The notes: generated by a model from the sequence alone, not told the origin. DNA of 64,000 nucleotides from Clostridiales bacterium 38-18 (GCA_001897605.1 MKTL01000006.1:487132-551131); one strand, 5' to 3'. Positions 53,934-63,241 are shown, counted from the stretch's first letter. Numbers and translations: made by a program.

Positions 53934-55538
53934 ATGTTTAAAACGTTCTCATTCAAATTATTTTTAGGATTACTTATCTATACAATAGTCGCTGTAGGCC
54001 TAAGCTACTTCGAGCTAAATCTCCTTGTAACTACAGGTATTTTAATCGTCCTTCTCATTACCTTGACACTTATTTACCACTTGTCCCTACGAAATCAGGT
54101 TCGATATGTTTCGGAATATCTTGAACGCCTCGGAAGTGGCGATGTCACTGTAAAAGCCAGCAAACACCTATCCAAAGATTTTACTGTTATTACTGAAATC
54201 GTCTCATCTAGCAATAAAAGTACAAAATCCATTATTGGAAAAATGTTAACCACTTCTGAACAACTATTAAATCTAATCGAAACCATTAAGCGTTCTGGCG
54301 ATGAAATGGAAAAATCATTCTCTCAGGTAACAGAAAATGTCTCTGAAATCTCTCAATCCGTGGATAACATGTCAAAGGAATCACTAGATATGCAGCACGA
54401 TGCAGAAACCATGAGAAAAGATATGCACAGTGTTTCATCAAATTCTGAAACCGCTGAAGAAATTGCCAAGCTTATGAAGGCCAATCTAGATATTAACAAT
54501 AAAAACACACTAGAGCTTATCAATCGTATGAAGCAAAGCGCTCATAGAAATACACTTGTCTCAGAGGAGGTTTCTCTTCTTCGATCAGAAATGCATAAAA
54601 TCATTGAAATTGTCAATGTGATCAGTAATATTTCTTCACAGACTAACCTACTTGCTTTGAACGCATCTATTGAAGCTGCAAGGGCTGGGGAAGCTGGTAA
54701 GGGCTTCGCAGTCGTAGCTGAGGAGGTTCGTAAGCTTGCTGAGCAATCCAACGAATCCTCTGAAGGTATCAGTCGAATGATTGATGATATTGTTAGAAAA
54801 ACAGAAGCCATTACTTCTAAAATTTCAGATGAAGTTAACAATGCCAATGAAAACGTTAAATTCGCAGACGATTCAAACGAACTATTAACGGTGAGCTATG
54901 AATCTGTTGAAAATACACTTTCTATTATCCGCGAAATCATTCAACAAATCGACCATCAGACGACGTCTACTGAAGACGTTTACAAACTGATAAAGAACAT
55001 TTCTGAGGAAAGTCAACAGGTAACTGCAAATATTGAAGAAACTGCTGCACTCACAGAGGTTCAGTTGATCAGTTTAAGCACGATTGTCTCTTCATTAGAT
55101 CATCTTTTAGGCATATCCAACGCACTTGGTTTGGTAGTTAATGAATATAAAAAGGGATTGAAAATTAGCAATGATGTTAAACAAAAAATAAATGCGTCTC
55201 TAAAAATGCTGAAAGGCGAAGCAGAATCAATGGGCAAAGCCGGTATACACTCCATAAACAAAGCACAGCTGGCAAATCTTAAAGCGAAATCTTCAGATTA
55301 TGAATTACTTGCCCTACTTGACCGCGACGGGATAGCCTATGTATTTTCACAAGAAACAGGGGCAAGTCGAATCGACGCTTCGCATCGACCTTTTTTCAAG
55401 CACAGTATCAAGGGAGAGGATTATATTTCTGAGCCTTATATTTCTTCCTTAACTGAGAATTATTGCATAAGCATTGCAACGCCAATCAAAACTAATTCAG
55501 AAGTGGTTGGTGTAATTGTACTGGATATAACCATCTAG
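53934..55538 (+). CDS. Methyl-accepting chemotaxis protein with C-terminal Cache-like domain
   Basis: I use the ATG at 53934, since the track start is a GTG inside AAGGGGTG; this gives 534 residues. Two adjacent hydrophobic helices (residues ~7-25 and 28-50) leave almost no extracellular loop. A HAMP-like stretch and a long coiled coil follow, with the signalling hairpin [20 protein letters not shown] and [20 protein letters not shown] at about 235-275. After the second coil, residues ~455-534 look like a Cache/PDC sensor lobe: [36 protein letters not shown] and [20 protein letters not shown]. In this order the sensor would be cytoplasmic. No CheR-docking pentapeptide is present. Confidence 0.9.
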   Translation: MFKTFSFKLFLGLLIYTIVAVGLSYFELNLLVTTGILIVLLITLTLIYHLSLRNQVRYVSEYLERLGSGDVTVKASKHLSKDFTVITEIVSSSNKSTKSIIGKMLTTSEQLLNLIETIKRSGDEMEKSFSQVTENVSEISQSVDNMSKESLDMQHDAETMRKDMHSVSSNSETAEEIAKLMKANLDINNKNTLELINRMKQSAHRNTLVSEEVSLLRSEMHKIIEIVNVISNISSQTNLLALNASIEAARAGEAGKGFAVVAEEVRKLAEQSNESSEGISRMIDDIVRKTEAITSKISDEVNNANENVKFADDSNELLTVSYESVENTLSIIREIIQQIDHQTTSTEDVYKLIKNISEESQQVTANIEETAALTEVQLISLSTIVSSLDHLLGISNALGLVVNEYKKGLKISNDVKQKINASLKMLKGEAESMGKAGIHSINKAQLANLKAKSSDYELLALLDRDGIAYVFSQETGASRIDASHRPFFKHSIKGEDYISEPYISSLTENYCISIATPIKTNSEVVGVIVLDITI

Positions 55539-55560
55539 ATTTTTAGAACTCAGAACTTAA

Positions 55561-55593
55561 AAATGTGCAGACCCTAAATGGATCTGCACATTT
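55561..55593 (+). terminator. Bidirectional terminator between the chemoreceptor and pyrR
   Basis: AAATGTGCAGA, loop of eleven, TCTGCACATTT: an 11-pair stem with TTTATAG on the plus side and TTTAAG on the minus side. It ends one base from the pyrR stop, so it serves both converging genes. Confidence 0.85.
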
Positions 55594-55594
55594 T

Positions 55595-56146
<552 letters not shown>

Positions 56147-57070
56147 TTATCTTGAAGATTGACACTTTTTAATTAATTCTTGAAAATACTCTGGAAGCTC
56201 AGCTTCGAATGTCATTAGTTCACCTGTTGTAGGATGAATAAAGCCGAGCATCTTTGCATGTAGTGCTTGTCCTTCATGCTTAACGCGCTCACTTTTTGCC
56301 CCGTACACTGGATCACCTAAAATTGGATAACCCAGCATTGCCATATGGACTCTTATCTGATGGGTTCTACCAGTTTCTAATTTTAATTTGATCAGGGTGT
56401 GATATTTATAGCGCTCAACGACCTCATAATGCGTTACAGCCTCTCTCCCACCTTGAAGAACACACATCCTCTTCCTATCCTGAGGGTGTCTACCAATCGG
56501 TGCATTTATCATTCCCGAATTGTCTTTTACAACGCCATTGACGATAGCGACATACTCTCTAAGTGAACTTTTATCCTTAAGCTGAGCTGCTAAGGATTCA
56601 TGAGCCCTATCGTTTTTTGCAATCATCAGTAGTCCGGAGGTATCCTTGTCAATCCGATGAACGATGCCAGGTCGAATCACACCATTGATTGAGGAAAGTC
56701 TTTCTGAAAAGTACATTAACGCATTAACCAATGTACCTGTATAATTACCAGGCGCGGGATGCACTACCATTCCCTGAGGCTTATTCACGACGATAACATC
56801 ATCGTCTTCATACACGATATCCAGAGGAATATTCTCAGCCTCAATTTTAAGAATTTCTGGATCTGGTATGATAATTTCAACCGAATCGTCAACTTTGACG
56901 ATTTGCTTTTTTATTTGACAGATAGAACCGTTTATACTTACGCGCTCCTCTGAAATTAACTTCTGAATATAGCTCCTTGATAAATCTGCCATTTCTTGAC
57001 TTAGATAAACATCTAATCGCAAGGGTACATCGTCATTTATCAAGGTTATTTTATTGGATAATTGTCCCAT
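56147..57070 (-). CDS. rluD: RluA-family pseudouridine synthase (RluD type)
   Basis: This enzyme makes pseudouridines in 23S rRNA. I use the ATG at 57070 (MGQLSNKITLI); the track start is a GTG two codons upstream, following GAGGTG. The 307-residue protein has an S4 domain at ~15-75 (LRLDVYLSQEMADLSRSYIQKLI) and the catalytic core with GIVHRIDKDTSGLLMIAKN near residue 133, whose Asp is catalytic, then GRTHQIRVHMAMLGYPILGDPVYG near 230. It precedes pyrR, a common order (lspA-rluD-pyrR), but lspA is missing. Confidence 0.93.
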   Translation of the reverse strand: MGQLSNKITLINDDVPLRLDVYLSQEMADLSRSYIQKLISEERVSINGSICQIKKQIVKVDDSVEIIIPDPEILKIEAENIPLDIVYEDDDVIVVNKPQGMVVHPAPGNYTGTLVNALMYFSERLSSINGVIRPGIVHRIDKDTSGLLMIAKNDRAHESLAAQLKDKSSLREYVAIVNGVVKDNSGMINAPIGRHPQDRKRMCVLQGGREAVTHYEVVERYKYHTLIKLKLETGRTHQIRVHMAMLGYPILGDPVYGAKSERVKHEGQALHAKMLGFIHPTTGELMTFEAELPEYFQELIKKCQSSR

Positions 57071-57092
57071 TTCCACACCTCAACGTCCTTCT

Positions 57093-57121
57093 ATTATAAC
57101 TATTATCAAACATTTAATCAA
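57093..57121 (-). promoter_or_regulatory. rluD-pyrR promoter
   Basis: TTGATT, 17 bases, TATAAT on the minus strand, 23 bases before the rluD ATG. Confidence 0.65.
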
Positions 57122-57158
57122 TTTATTACAATAAAAATGCATACTTCTTTTTTGTTTT

Positions 57159-57167
57159 TGGTATAAT
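57159..57167 (+). promoter_or_regulatory. Extended -10 promoter of the ThrE-type genes
   Basis: TGG-TATAAT on the plus strand, 43 bases before the first exporter gene. No good -35 is seen. Confidence 0.45.
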
Positions 57168-57209
57168 AAGAAAATCAGTAATAACAGTATAAACAACCTT
57201 GGAGGATCC

Positions 57210-57989
57210 ATGGATCAATATAGAGTTAAAAAAATTATACAAATCGCAACACAGACTGGAAAAATCATGCTGCAAAATGGCGCTGAAACCTATCGTGTGG
57301 AAGATACCGTTCAAAGAATGGCTGAATCGCGTGGTTTGTCTGAGGTTAACGTTTTCGTTATACCAACTGGCATTATTATAAGTGCAACTTATAATGATAT
57401 GACCATTAGTTTGTTAGAGCGCGTTAATCCTGAGGGGATAGATTTAGAATGTATCGATCGAGCAAATGCCTTCTCTAGAGAATTTACTTCTACCGAAATG
57501 ACACTTGAAGCTGCAGAAGAAAGAATACAAGATCTTAATAGTCCGCCTCGCTTTAAAAAATGGATAAGAGTACTTTCAAGTGGTATGGGAGGCGGCTTCT
57601 TCGTTTTAATGTTTGGAGGTACTGCCATTGAATTTCTAATTGGCTATTTGGCTTCGTCCTTGACGGTTCTATGGACGGAGGCACTTGATAATAAGCATCT
57701 AAATTTTTTTATTAAGAACATTTTAGGTGGCTTTGCAGCTGCACTCTTTGGTGTCGTATTTGTTAGATTTATTGGTATTTTCGATCTATCAGCCTCAATT
57801 AACACCGTCATCATCGGTCCCTTAATGACATTGGTGCCTGGGGTTTCATTAACCAATGGTATTCGTGACCTAATCTCAGGTGAACTATTAGCAGGAAGCG
57901 CAAAAATTATGGAAGCACTTTTTATTGCCATCGCACTAGCATTTGGTGTCGGTATGGTATTACAATTTAGTTTAAAATTCATCTCTTAG
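57210..57989 (+). CDS. ThrE-type threonine/serine exporter, large subunit (DUF1212)
   Basis: A 259-residue protein of the DUF1212/ThrE-N family. The N-terminal half is cytoplasmic with the conserved MLQNGAETYRVEDTVQRMAE near residue 21 and FVIPTGIIISATY near 50. The C-terminal half has about five membrane helices (GGGFFVLMFGGTAIEFLIGY, ILGGFAAALFGVVFVRFIGI, IGPLMTLVPGVSLTNGIRDL, IMEALFIAIALAFGVG). In Corynebacterium one protein carries both halves; here the second half is the next gene, ten bases downstream. Substrate not shown by sequence. Confidence 0.88.
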   Translation: MDQYRVKKIIQIATQTGKIMLQNGAETYRVEDTVQRMAESRGLSEVNVFVIPTGIIISATYNDMTISLLERVNPEGIDLECIDRANAFSREFTSTEMTLEAAEERIQDLNSPPRFKKWIRVLSSGMGGGFFVLMFGGTAIEFLIGYLASSLTVLWTEALDNKHLNFFIKNILGGFAAALFGVVFVRFIGIFDLSASINTVIIGPLMTLVPGVSLTNGIRDLISGELLAGSAKIMEALFIAIALAFGVGMVLQFSLKFIS

Positions 57990-57998
57990 GAGTCAAAT

Positions 57999-58457
57999 AT
58001 GATCTATGTTGCACAAGCATTTTATTCATTCTTAAGCGTAGTCGGATTTTCAGTCCTGTTCAATTTACCCAGACGGCTAATTATAGCTGCAAGCTTATCG
58101 GGTATGATTGGTTGGCTACTTTATTTCTATTTTCAATCCATTCAAACCACCAATTTTATTCTGCCAGCATTTGCAGGTTCTATTGCGGTAGGTTTGGTTG
58201 GAGAAATTTTAGCAGCTGTAAAAAAACATCCTGCTACCCTTTTTATCATCCCTGGAATAATCCCTTTTGTACCTGGATATGGAATCTACTATACCATGCT
58301 TCACATTGTGGAAAAGGATTTTAATTCTGCTTTAACAACTGGTGCAGAGTCACTTTTTATCGCCATATCCATTGCTTGTGGCATTGTTCTTGCAACTTCT
58401 TTTGTAAGAATTATAAGACCTAACCTAGAAAAATGGCTTACTAAAAAAGCGAAGTAG
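57999..58457 (+). CDS. ThrE-type exporter, small subunit (DUF3815)
   Basis: A 152-residue protein with four or five membrane helices (YSFLSVVGFSVLFNLPRRL, IIAASLSGMIGWLLYFYF, FILPAFAGSIAVGLVGEIL, FIIPGIIPFVPGYGIYYTML). PGIIPFVPGYGIY is the family signature and mirrors the LVPGVSLTNGIRD loop of its partner. It follows the large subunit by nine bases and completes the split exporter. Its last codons overlap a terminator. Confidence 0.88.
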   Translation: MIYVAQAFYSFLSVVGFSVLFNLPRRLIIAASLSGMIGWLLYFYFQSIQTTNFILPAFAGSIAVGLVGEILAAVKKHPATLFIIPGIIPFVPGYGIYYTMLHIVEKDFNSALTTGAESLFIAISIACGIVLATSFVRIIRPNLEKWLTKKAK

Positions 58458-58481
58458 ATGCTAAGCATCGACCTCGCTTTT
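58445..58481 (+). terminator. Terminator overlapping the end of the exporter operon
   Basis: AAAAGCGA and TCGCTTTT form the outer stem, GATGC-TAA-GCATC the inner one, with a four-base internal loop on each side. The stop codon of the small-subunit gene lies within the left arm. Confidence 0.75.
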
Positions 58482-58482
58482 A

Positions 58483-58530
58483 TTATTGATTGTAAACTTA
58501 TTATTGCTTGTAAACTGATTATCGATTACA
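58483..58530 (+). repeat. Imperfect 18-base tandem repeat
   Basis: TTATTGATTGTAAACTTA, TTATTGCTTGTAAACTGA and a partial TTATCGATTACA stand in direct succession between the exporter terminator and the end of maoC. No function apparent. Confidence 0.6.
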
Positions 58531-58583
58531 CCATTTTAAGTATTCCGCTATTACAAAGTATTGAGTCGGAATCTAAAGGGTAT

Positions 58584-58997
58584 CTATTTTGGTGGCATTA
58601 CCATTGCTTTTCCATCGATGACAAGCTCGCCATGTTGGTTTGTACATGTTGTTCTTAAAATAAGTCTGTTCTTTTCTACTATTCTTTCGATAACTTCTAC
58701 CTTTGCTTCAATTGTGTCACCAAATTTAACAGGTTTTTTAAAGCTCAACTCTTGTGATAAATAAATTGTCCCTGGACCTGGTAAATGAACACCTAAAACA
58801 GTTGAAATAAAGCTTGCAGTTAACATACCATGAGCGATTCTTTCTTTAAACATTCCCTTTTCCGCTTCTACAGCATTGACGTGAGCAGGATTAAAGTCCC
58901 CACTAATGCCCGCATATAAATATACGTCTGACTCGGAAATCGTTTTTGTAAAGCTTGCAGTATCTCCAACTTGAATTGTATCTATCGTTTTTAGCAT
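58584..58997 (-). CDS. MaoC-like (R)-specific enoyl-CoA hydratase
   Basis: A 137-residue hot-dog-fold protein. The hydratase motif is ISGDFNPAHVNAVEAEKGMF near residues 31-50, with catalytic Asp and His, followed by RIAHGMLTASFISTVLGVHLPGPGTIYLSQ, shown here only as its core GMLTASFIS. This is the PhaJ/MaoC type that hydrates short enoyl-CoAs to (R)-3-hydroxyacyl-CoAs. It lies 23 bases after fabG, so the pair could link 3-ketoacyl and enoyl forms of the same (R)-hydroxy intermediate. No PHA synthase or butyryl-CoA genes are nearby. Confidence 0.88.
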   Translation of the reverse strand: MLKTIDTIQVGDTASFTKTISESDVYLYAGISGDFNPAHVNAVEAEKGMFKERIAHGMLTASFISTVLGVHLPGPGTIYLSQELSFKKPVKFGDTIEAKVEVIERIVEKNRLILRTTCTNQHGELVIDGKAMVMPPK

Positions 58998-59020
58998 GAA
59001 AAGCCTCCTATTTTAAGCCA

Positions 59021-59743
59021 TTATAAGCGTAAACCACCGTTTACAGATAAATTATGTCCAGTAACAAATGATGACTCATCACTCGCTAAGAATAATACCG
59101 CATTAGCAATTTCTTGTGGTTCTCCAAGTCTACCCAACATTGTTTTTTCTCTAATAGGATCGAGAACCTTATCAGGCACAGTTTTCATCATTTCAGTATT
59201 TACATAACCAGGAGCAACTGAGTTAACTCTGATTGCTTCGCCTTTTCTAGAGAATTCCTTCGCCCATGTTTTAGCAAGACCAATTACGCCAGCTTTAGTT
59301 GCAGCATAGTTCGATTGTCCAATATTTCCATATTCACCAACTACTGAAGCGATGTTAATAATTGAGCCTTTCTTTTGATCTAACATTACAGGAGCGACTG
59401 CTTGAGTTAAATTGAAAACACCCTTTAAGTTGACATCGATAACAAGATCCCACATTTCTTCAGTCATCTTGTTTATTAATGCATCTCTCGTAATCCCAGC
59501 ATTGTTAACCAAAACATCAATGTGTCCATATTTCTTTACAACATCTGCAATAAACTGTTCAATATCTGTACGTTTAGTTACATTAAGTTTGTATCCTTCA
59601 ACGTTTTCACAAGTGTAAGCTAAATCGGACATATCCACAGCCACTACTTGTGCGCCTTCTCTAGCAAACGTTTCACAAATACATCTTCCAATACCTTGAG
59701 CGCCACCAGTTACAACAGCAACCTTACCTTCAAGTCTTTTCAT
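59021..59743 (-). CDS. fabG: 3-oxoacyl-ACP/CoA reductase (FabG/PhaB-like SDR)
   Basis: A 240-residue short-chain dehydrogenase. I start at MKRLEGKVAVVTGGAQGIG, six bases after GGAGG. It has the NAD(P)-binding TGGAQGIGRC, VNNAGITRDALINKMTEEMW near residue 82, catalytic Ser in INIASVVGEYGNIGQ, and YAATKAG as the YxxxK pair near 151. The C-terminus DESSFVTGHNLSVNGGL is FabG-like. Paired with maoC and far from other fab genes, it may be an acetoacetyl-CoA reductase instead of the fatty-acid enzyme. Its promoter looks sigma-54-dependent. Confidence 0.88.
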   Translation of the reverse strand: MKRLEGKVAVVTGGAQGIGRCICETFAREGAQVVAVDMSDLAYTCENVEGYKLNVTKRTDIEQFIADVVKKYGHIDVLVNNAGITRDALINKMTEEMWDLVIDVNLKGVFNLTQAVAPVMLDQKKGSIINIASVVGEYGNIGQSNYAATKAGVIGLAKTWAKEFSRKGEAIRVNSVAPGYVNTEMMKTVPDKVLDPIREKTMLGRLGEPQEIANAVLFLASDESSFVTGHNLSVNGGLRL

Positions 59744-59789
59744 TTCAAACCTCCTAAAATCCCATTGAAATATTGTCGACATAGAATAT

Positions 59790-59806
59790 AGCAATTTTTA
59801 TGCCAA
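59790..59806 (-). promoter_or_regulatory. Candidate sigma-54 (-24/-12) promoter of fabG-maoC
   Basis: TTGGCATAAAAATTGCT on the minus strand fits the consensus YTGGCAYRNNNNTTGCW at every fixed position, with exactly ten bases between the GG and GC. It ends 47 bases before the fabG ATG, leaving a normal leader. No vegetative promoter is evident in the same gap. Confidence 0.65.
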
Positions 59807-59865
59807 CACCTCTAAAGAATCGGCCATCAGAACAAAAAAAAATATATATATCTGTCATTTTTTCC

Positions 59866-59883
59866 TGTTCATTTGATGGAACA
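59866..59883. promoter_or_regulatory. Inverted repeat upstream of the sigma-54-like promoter
   Basis: TGTTC-N8-GAACA is centred about 95 bases upstream of the expected fabG start site, the usual distance for an enhancer-binding activator. It also overlaps the likely -35 of the divergent orphan gene. Confidence 0.35.
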
Positions 59884-59902
59884 AATTATACAATACTATT
59901 AT
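59873..59902 (+). promoter_or_regulatory. Possible promoter of the orphan gene
   Basis: TTGATG, 18 bases, TATTAT on the plus strand, 29 bases before the orphan ATG. Confidence 0.35.
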
Positions 59903-59931
59903 AACACAACGATAATTATTTGGAGGTAAAA

Positions 59932-60264
59932 ATGGCTAATAATATCAATAATGAGAAAATTAACGCATTTTTAGATTATTTTAACAATACAGGGCGTTCA
60001 TCCGTTGAATTTCTAGTAGATGGTATCGGTTGGTTAATTCTCCTAAAAGAGAATATCGAAATCGTGTCTGACAACTGGTTTGCATCAACCAAGTACAGTG
60101 CTTCTACTGTAAAAATACTAGAACCTGAAACGTCTAGTCTAATCTGTTTTACTAATATTTATCAGAAAAACTTAACTTTCACGGAAAATGCCAATAACGT
60201 AAAGTACAATATGTTATTCGATGAGATCTGCATTTTTGTTGATAGAATTATAGCGTTTCATTAA
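59932..60264 (+). CDS. Hypothetical protein, 110 residues
   Basis: I do not recognise this protein. I start at MANNINNEKINAFLDYFNN, after GGAGGT and five bases; the track's first four residues are the ribosome site. It is soluble, mildly acidic and rich in Asn, Ile and Phe. A hydrophobic stretch VDGIGWLILLKENIEIV (residues ~28-45) looks like beta strands, not a membrane helix. It has no cysteine pairs or nucleotide motif. It has a promoter, a strong ribosome site and a terminator, so it is probably expressed. It diverges from fabG-maoC. Confidence 0.7.
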   Translation: MANNINNEKINAFLDYFNNTGRSSVEFLVDGIGWLILLKENIEIVSDNWFASTKYSASTVKILEPETSSLICFTNIYQKNLTFTENANNVKYNMLFDEICIFVDRIIAFH

Positions 60265-60292
60265 AAGTTAAAATGCTATCGTACTGCGTATA

Positions 60293-60323
60293 AAAAGCTT
60301 GGTTTTAATCAAACCAAGCTTTT
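60293..60323 (+). terminator. Bidirectional terminator between the orphan gene and phoH
   Basis: AAAAGCTTGGTTT, loop TAATC, AAACCAAGCTTTT: a 13-pair perfect stem, with ATTTG on the plus side and TTATACGC on the minus side after T runs. It ends both converging genes. Confidence 0.85.
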
Positions 60324-60346
60324 ATTTGTTCTATATAACAATTGGT

Positions 60347-61726
60347 CTACATTGCCATTTCGGCTATCTTTGCAAGTGGACTGCGTTCAACTTGCTTAAG
60401 GGTAACGTGTCCTGAAAGGTCATAGGGCTTCATTTTTTCTATCGTATAGACCAATCCGTTAGACTTTGCGTCGACAAGTACGTTGTCTATTTGGTTATCG
60501 CTTGGATCACCAATGAAAACGAATTTTGATCCAAAGCCAGCACGCGTTAGCATGAGCTTAGCCAAATGGGGTGTGATTTCCTGAGCCTCATCGACGATTA
60601 CTAAGGCATCTGTCAAGGTTCGACCGCGCATATAGGTAAATGTCTTCGTCTCAATTACCCCGTATTTTCTGTATTGCTCAATAAAATCTTCAACACTAAA
60701 CTCAGGCTTTTCTGTATAGACGATGTGTCTACCCTTTCCTAAATTCTCTTTTTGCTTTTTAATAACCTTTTGATCGACTAAGTTCTCGATTGCGTCATAG
60801 AAGCTTCCCATCCATGGTCGTAATTTTTCTTCCTCAGTACCTGGCAAATAACCAATATCATTGCCTGCTGGTACAACCGGTCTTACAAACACGATTTTGC
60901 GATATTGTCCTTGCTCAATCGCTTTTTGAAGCGCAACTGCAGTTGCAAGGATGGTTTTCCCTGAGCCTGCCCCACCTGAAATTGTAACAAAATGAATATC
61001 GGGATTCATAAGCAACTCATACGCCATCTTTTGTTCTCTGTTGATAGGTGTAAGACCCCAGGATACTTCATTTTGATATTTAAGAGGTACAATTCTTTTA
61101 CCATCATAACGCGCAAGAATTTCATGGTTTTCGCGATCCAAGCTTTTAACATGAATGAACTCATTTGGAAATAACGGTTCATCAAAGTATTCTTTTGGAT
61201 CAAGGCCGCCGCTGAAAATTTGATCAATTACTTTACTATAAAGCCTTTTTTCAATGTATCCCTTATAAAGATCATCCGTGTCAATCTTATCATTTTGATA
61301 ATCTTGAATTTCTAGACCTATGGCATCTCCTTTTATGGCCATATATAGATCTTTAGTAACTAAAACCGTTTGAGTTGGTTCATAAATCTTTTGTAGCTGT
61401 TTTGCAACAGCTAATATCTTAGTATCGTTCTTTGAGTAGTCCAAACCATCAGGTAAATTCGTAAAATCCATATGATTGAGTTCAATTCGAAGCGTGCCAC
61501 CATTTTCTAAACCGACCCCTTCGGCTAACGATCCCTTTTGACGAATATTGCTGAGCTCACGTGCAGCCCATCTCGCATGATAGCCGACGATGCCTTCTCT
61601 TTTCTTTAGATGATCTAACTCTTCAATGCAAATGATTGGAATAATAACATGGTTATCTTCAAACTTGTAAAAACACTCTGGGTCATGAATCATAACATTT
61701 GTGTCCAATATAAAATTCTTAACCAT
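60347..61726 (-). CDS. phoH: PhoH-like ATPase with N-terminal PIN domain (YlaK type)
   Basis: A 459-residue fusion of a PIN nuclease-like domain and a PhoH helicase-like ATPase, thought to act on RNA. PIN: FILDTNVMIHDPECFYKFED, CIEELDHLKKREG, and LVTKDLYMAIKGDAIGL, which supply the acidic residues. PhoH: Walker A GGAGSGKTILATAVALQ near residue 250, VRPVVPAGNDIGYLPG, and Walker B ALVIVDEAQEITPHL near 372, then FIGDPSDNQID. It is flanked by unrelated genes and looks monocistronic. Substrates are not known from sequence. Confidence 0.92.
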   Translation of the reverse strand: MVKNFILDTNVMIHDPECFYKFEDNHVIIPIICIEELDHLKKREGIVGYHARWAARELSNIRQKGSLAEGVGLENGGTLRIELNHMDFTNLPDGLDYSKNDTKILAVAKQLQKIYEPTQTVLVTKDLYMAIKGDAIGLEIQDYQNDKIDTDDLYKGYIEKRLYSKVIDQIFSGGLDPKEYFDEPLFPNEFIHVKSLDRENHEILARYDGKRIVPLKYQNEVSWGLTPINREQKMAYELLMNPDIHFVTISGGAGSGKTILATAVALQKAIEQGQYRKIVFVRPVVPAGNDIGYLPGTEEEKLRPWMGSFYDAIENLVDQKVIKKQKENLGKGRHIVYTEKPEFSVEDFIEQYRKYGVIETKTFTYMRGRTLTDALVIVDEAQEITPHLAKLMLTRAGFGSKFVFIGDPSDNQIDNVLVDAKSNGLVYTIEKMKPYDLSGHVTLKQVERSPLAKIAEMAM

Positions 61727-61856
61727 ATTTGCCTCCTAGATCGTGATAGCTGTAATATAGCATACTTAGATTTTTATATTATTTGAAGCATATTAAGATT
61801 TTGTGAATCGCGTAGAAAATTAAAATATTGATAATTTAATCAAATGCTTGCTTAAC

Positions 61857-63194
61857 TTACTTTATTAATTTTTCAATAGATTTTGCATAGATTTGAGCAC
61901 ATTTTATCATCGCATTTAGATCAAAATATTCATCTGTTTGATGGGACACCTTTTCCTGACCTGGAAAGGCAGGACCAAACGCCACTATATTTTTCATTGA
62001 TCTAGCATAGGTAGCGCCACCTGAAGCGGTTGGCTCACCAGATAAACCGGTCTCTTCTACATAAACCTGAGTTAATACTTGTATCAGCTCTGACGACTTT
62101 TCTATATACAAAGGTGCTAAGTAATCGAGCTCTTCATATTCTAAACCATATTTTTCTGCCACTCTCGTTATCCCATCAACGATAAATTTTTTATCTACGG
62201 TTACTGGAATACGAGCATCAATCCCTATGGTTTCACCGAAGCTGGATAAATCAATCTGATTTACTGAAAAAGTTAACTTACCAGAAGGCTCATCTTGGCA
62301 ATTACCAAAAATTAATTCGCCATTATAGGTAAAGGCTATCTTTTCACTTAAAAAAGCGATCATAGGCGAATCTGTACCTATTTCCTTTAGCGCCATTGCC
62401 ATTCTAACAATTGCATTGACACCAGCATTTGGTTTAGCTGAATGAGCACTTTTACCGATGACAAATAGCTCCTCTTCCTCAAGATCATGATCAAATCCCA
62501 TCTTCTTTAATTGTTTTTCAAGTCGATAGATATGATCCCCATGATAGGAAGCTGATTCTGGAACAGCGTTCATAGCAGTTCCGCCTCTTACTCTAAGCTC
62601 AGATTTTTGACTGGTTTTTAATTTGAACTGAAGCAAACCTTTTTCAGCGTACACAACCGGGAAATTTGCATCAGGTGTAAAACCTGCAACGGGAATTTCT
62701 TCTCTTGATGAGTACCGACAGATTCCACGCCAGCTTGTTTCTTCGTCTGTTCCAATTATAATTCTGACCCGTTTATTAAATTGGGCGCCTGTATCTATGA
62801 CGGCCTTTACGCCAAAGATTGCTGCAATTAGTGGTCCCTTATCATCTATTGCGCCTCTGCCGAAGATCTTTCCATCTTCAATTTCTCCTCCATAAGGTGC
62901 ATGCTTCCAGTTTCCTGCATCTCCCTCGGAGACGACATCAATATGCCCCAATATGGCAATCATTTCTTCACCGTCACCATATTCAGCATATCCATAATAG
63001 CCTTCAGGATCATAATAGGTTCTAAAACCAAGACCTTCACAAATATCTAGTGTCTTTTTTAATGCAGCATCAATTTGCTTACCAAAAGGCTTCACTTCAT
63101 CTAATTCATCTAGTACACTTGGAATCGCTAACAATTCCACCAAAGCCGAAATCATTTCCTTTTGATTGTCAACTACCTTATTACGAACCATCAT
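61857..63194 (-). CDS. pepV: Dipeptidase PepV (M20 family)
   Basis: PepV hydrolyses dipeptides taken up or made in the cytoplasm. I start at one of two adjacent ATGs (63194), after AAGGGGG, giving 445 residues. Zinc ligands and catalytic acids are visible: AILGHIDVVSEGD near residue 80, FGRGAIDDKGPLIAAIFG near 112, GTDEETSWRGICRY near 147, DANFPVVYAEKG near 170, and a C-terminal His in EKVSHQTDEYFDL. The lid domain lies between. It suits an amino-acid-using anaerobe. Monocistronic, with its own promoter. Confidence 0.94.
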   Translation of the reverse strand: MMVRNKVVDNQKEMISALVELLAIPSVLDELDEVKPFGKQIDAALKKTLDICEGLGFRTYYDPEGYYGYAEYGDGEEMIAILGHIDVVSEGDAGNWKHAPYGGEIEDGKIFGRGAIDDKGPLIAAIFGVKAVIDTGAQFNKRVRIIIGTDEETSWRGICRYSSREEIPVAGFTPDANFPVVYAEKGLLQFKLKTSQKSELRVRGGTAMNAVPESASYHGDHIYRLEKQLKKMGFDHDLEEEELFVIGKSAHSAKPNAGVNAIVRMAMALKEIGTDSPMIAFLSEKIAFTYNGELIFGNCQDEPSGKLTFSVNQIDLSSFGETIGIDARIPVTVDKKFIVDGITRVAEKYGLEYEELDYLAPLYIEKSSELIQVLTQVYVEETGLSGEPTASGGATYARSMKNIVAFGPAFPGQEKVSHQTDEYFDLNAMIKCAQIYAKSIEKLIK

Positions 63195-63241
63195 AACCAA
63201 CGCCCCCTTTTCCTTGTGTCGCAACTAGCTGTTTTAATAAT

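Noticed and set aside
57126-57314. 62-residue minus-strand ORF near the exporter promoter
   Set aside because: Mostly antisense to the exporter start; no ribosome site.
58458-58658. 66-residue plus-strand ORF after the exporter genes
   Set aside because: Starts in a terminator, runs through the tandem repeats and into antisense maoC.
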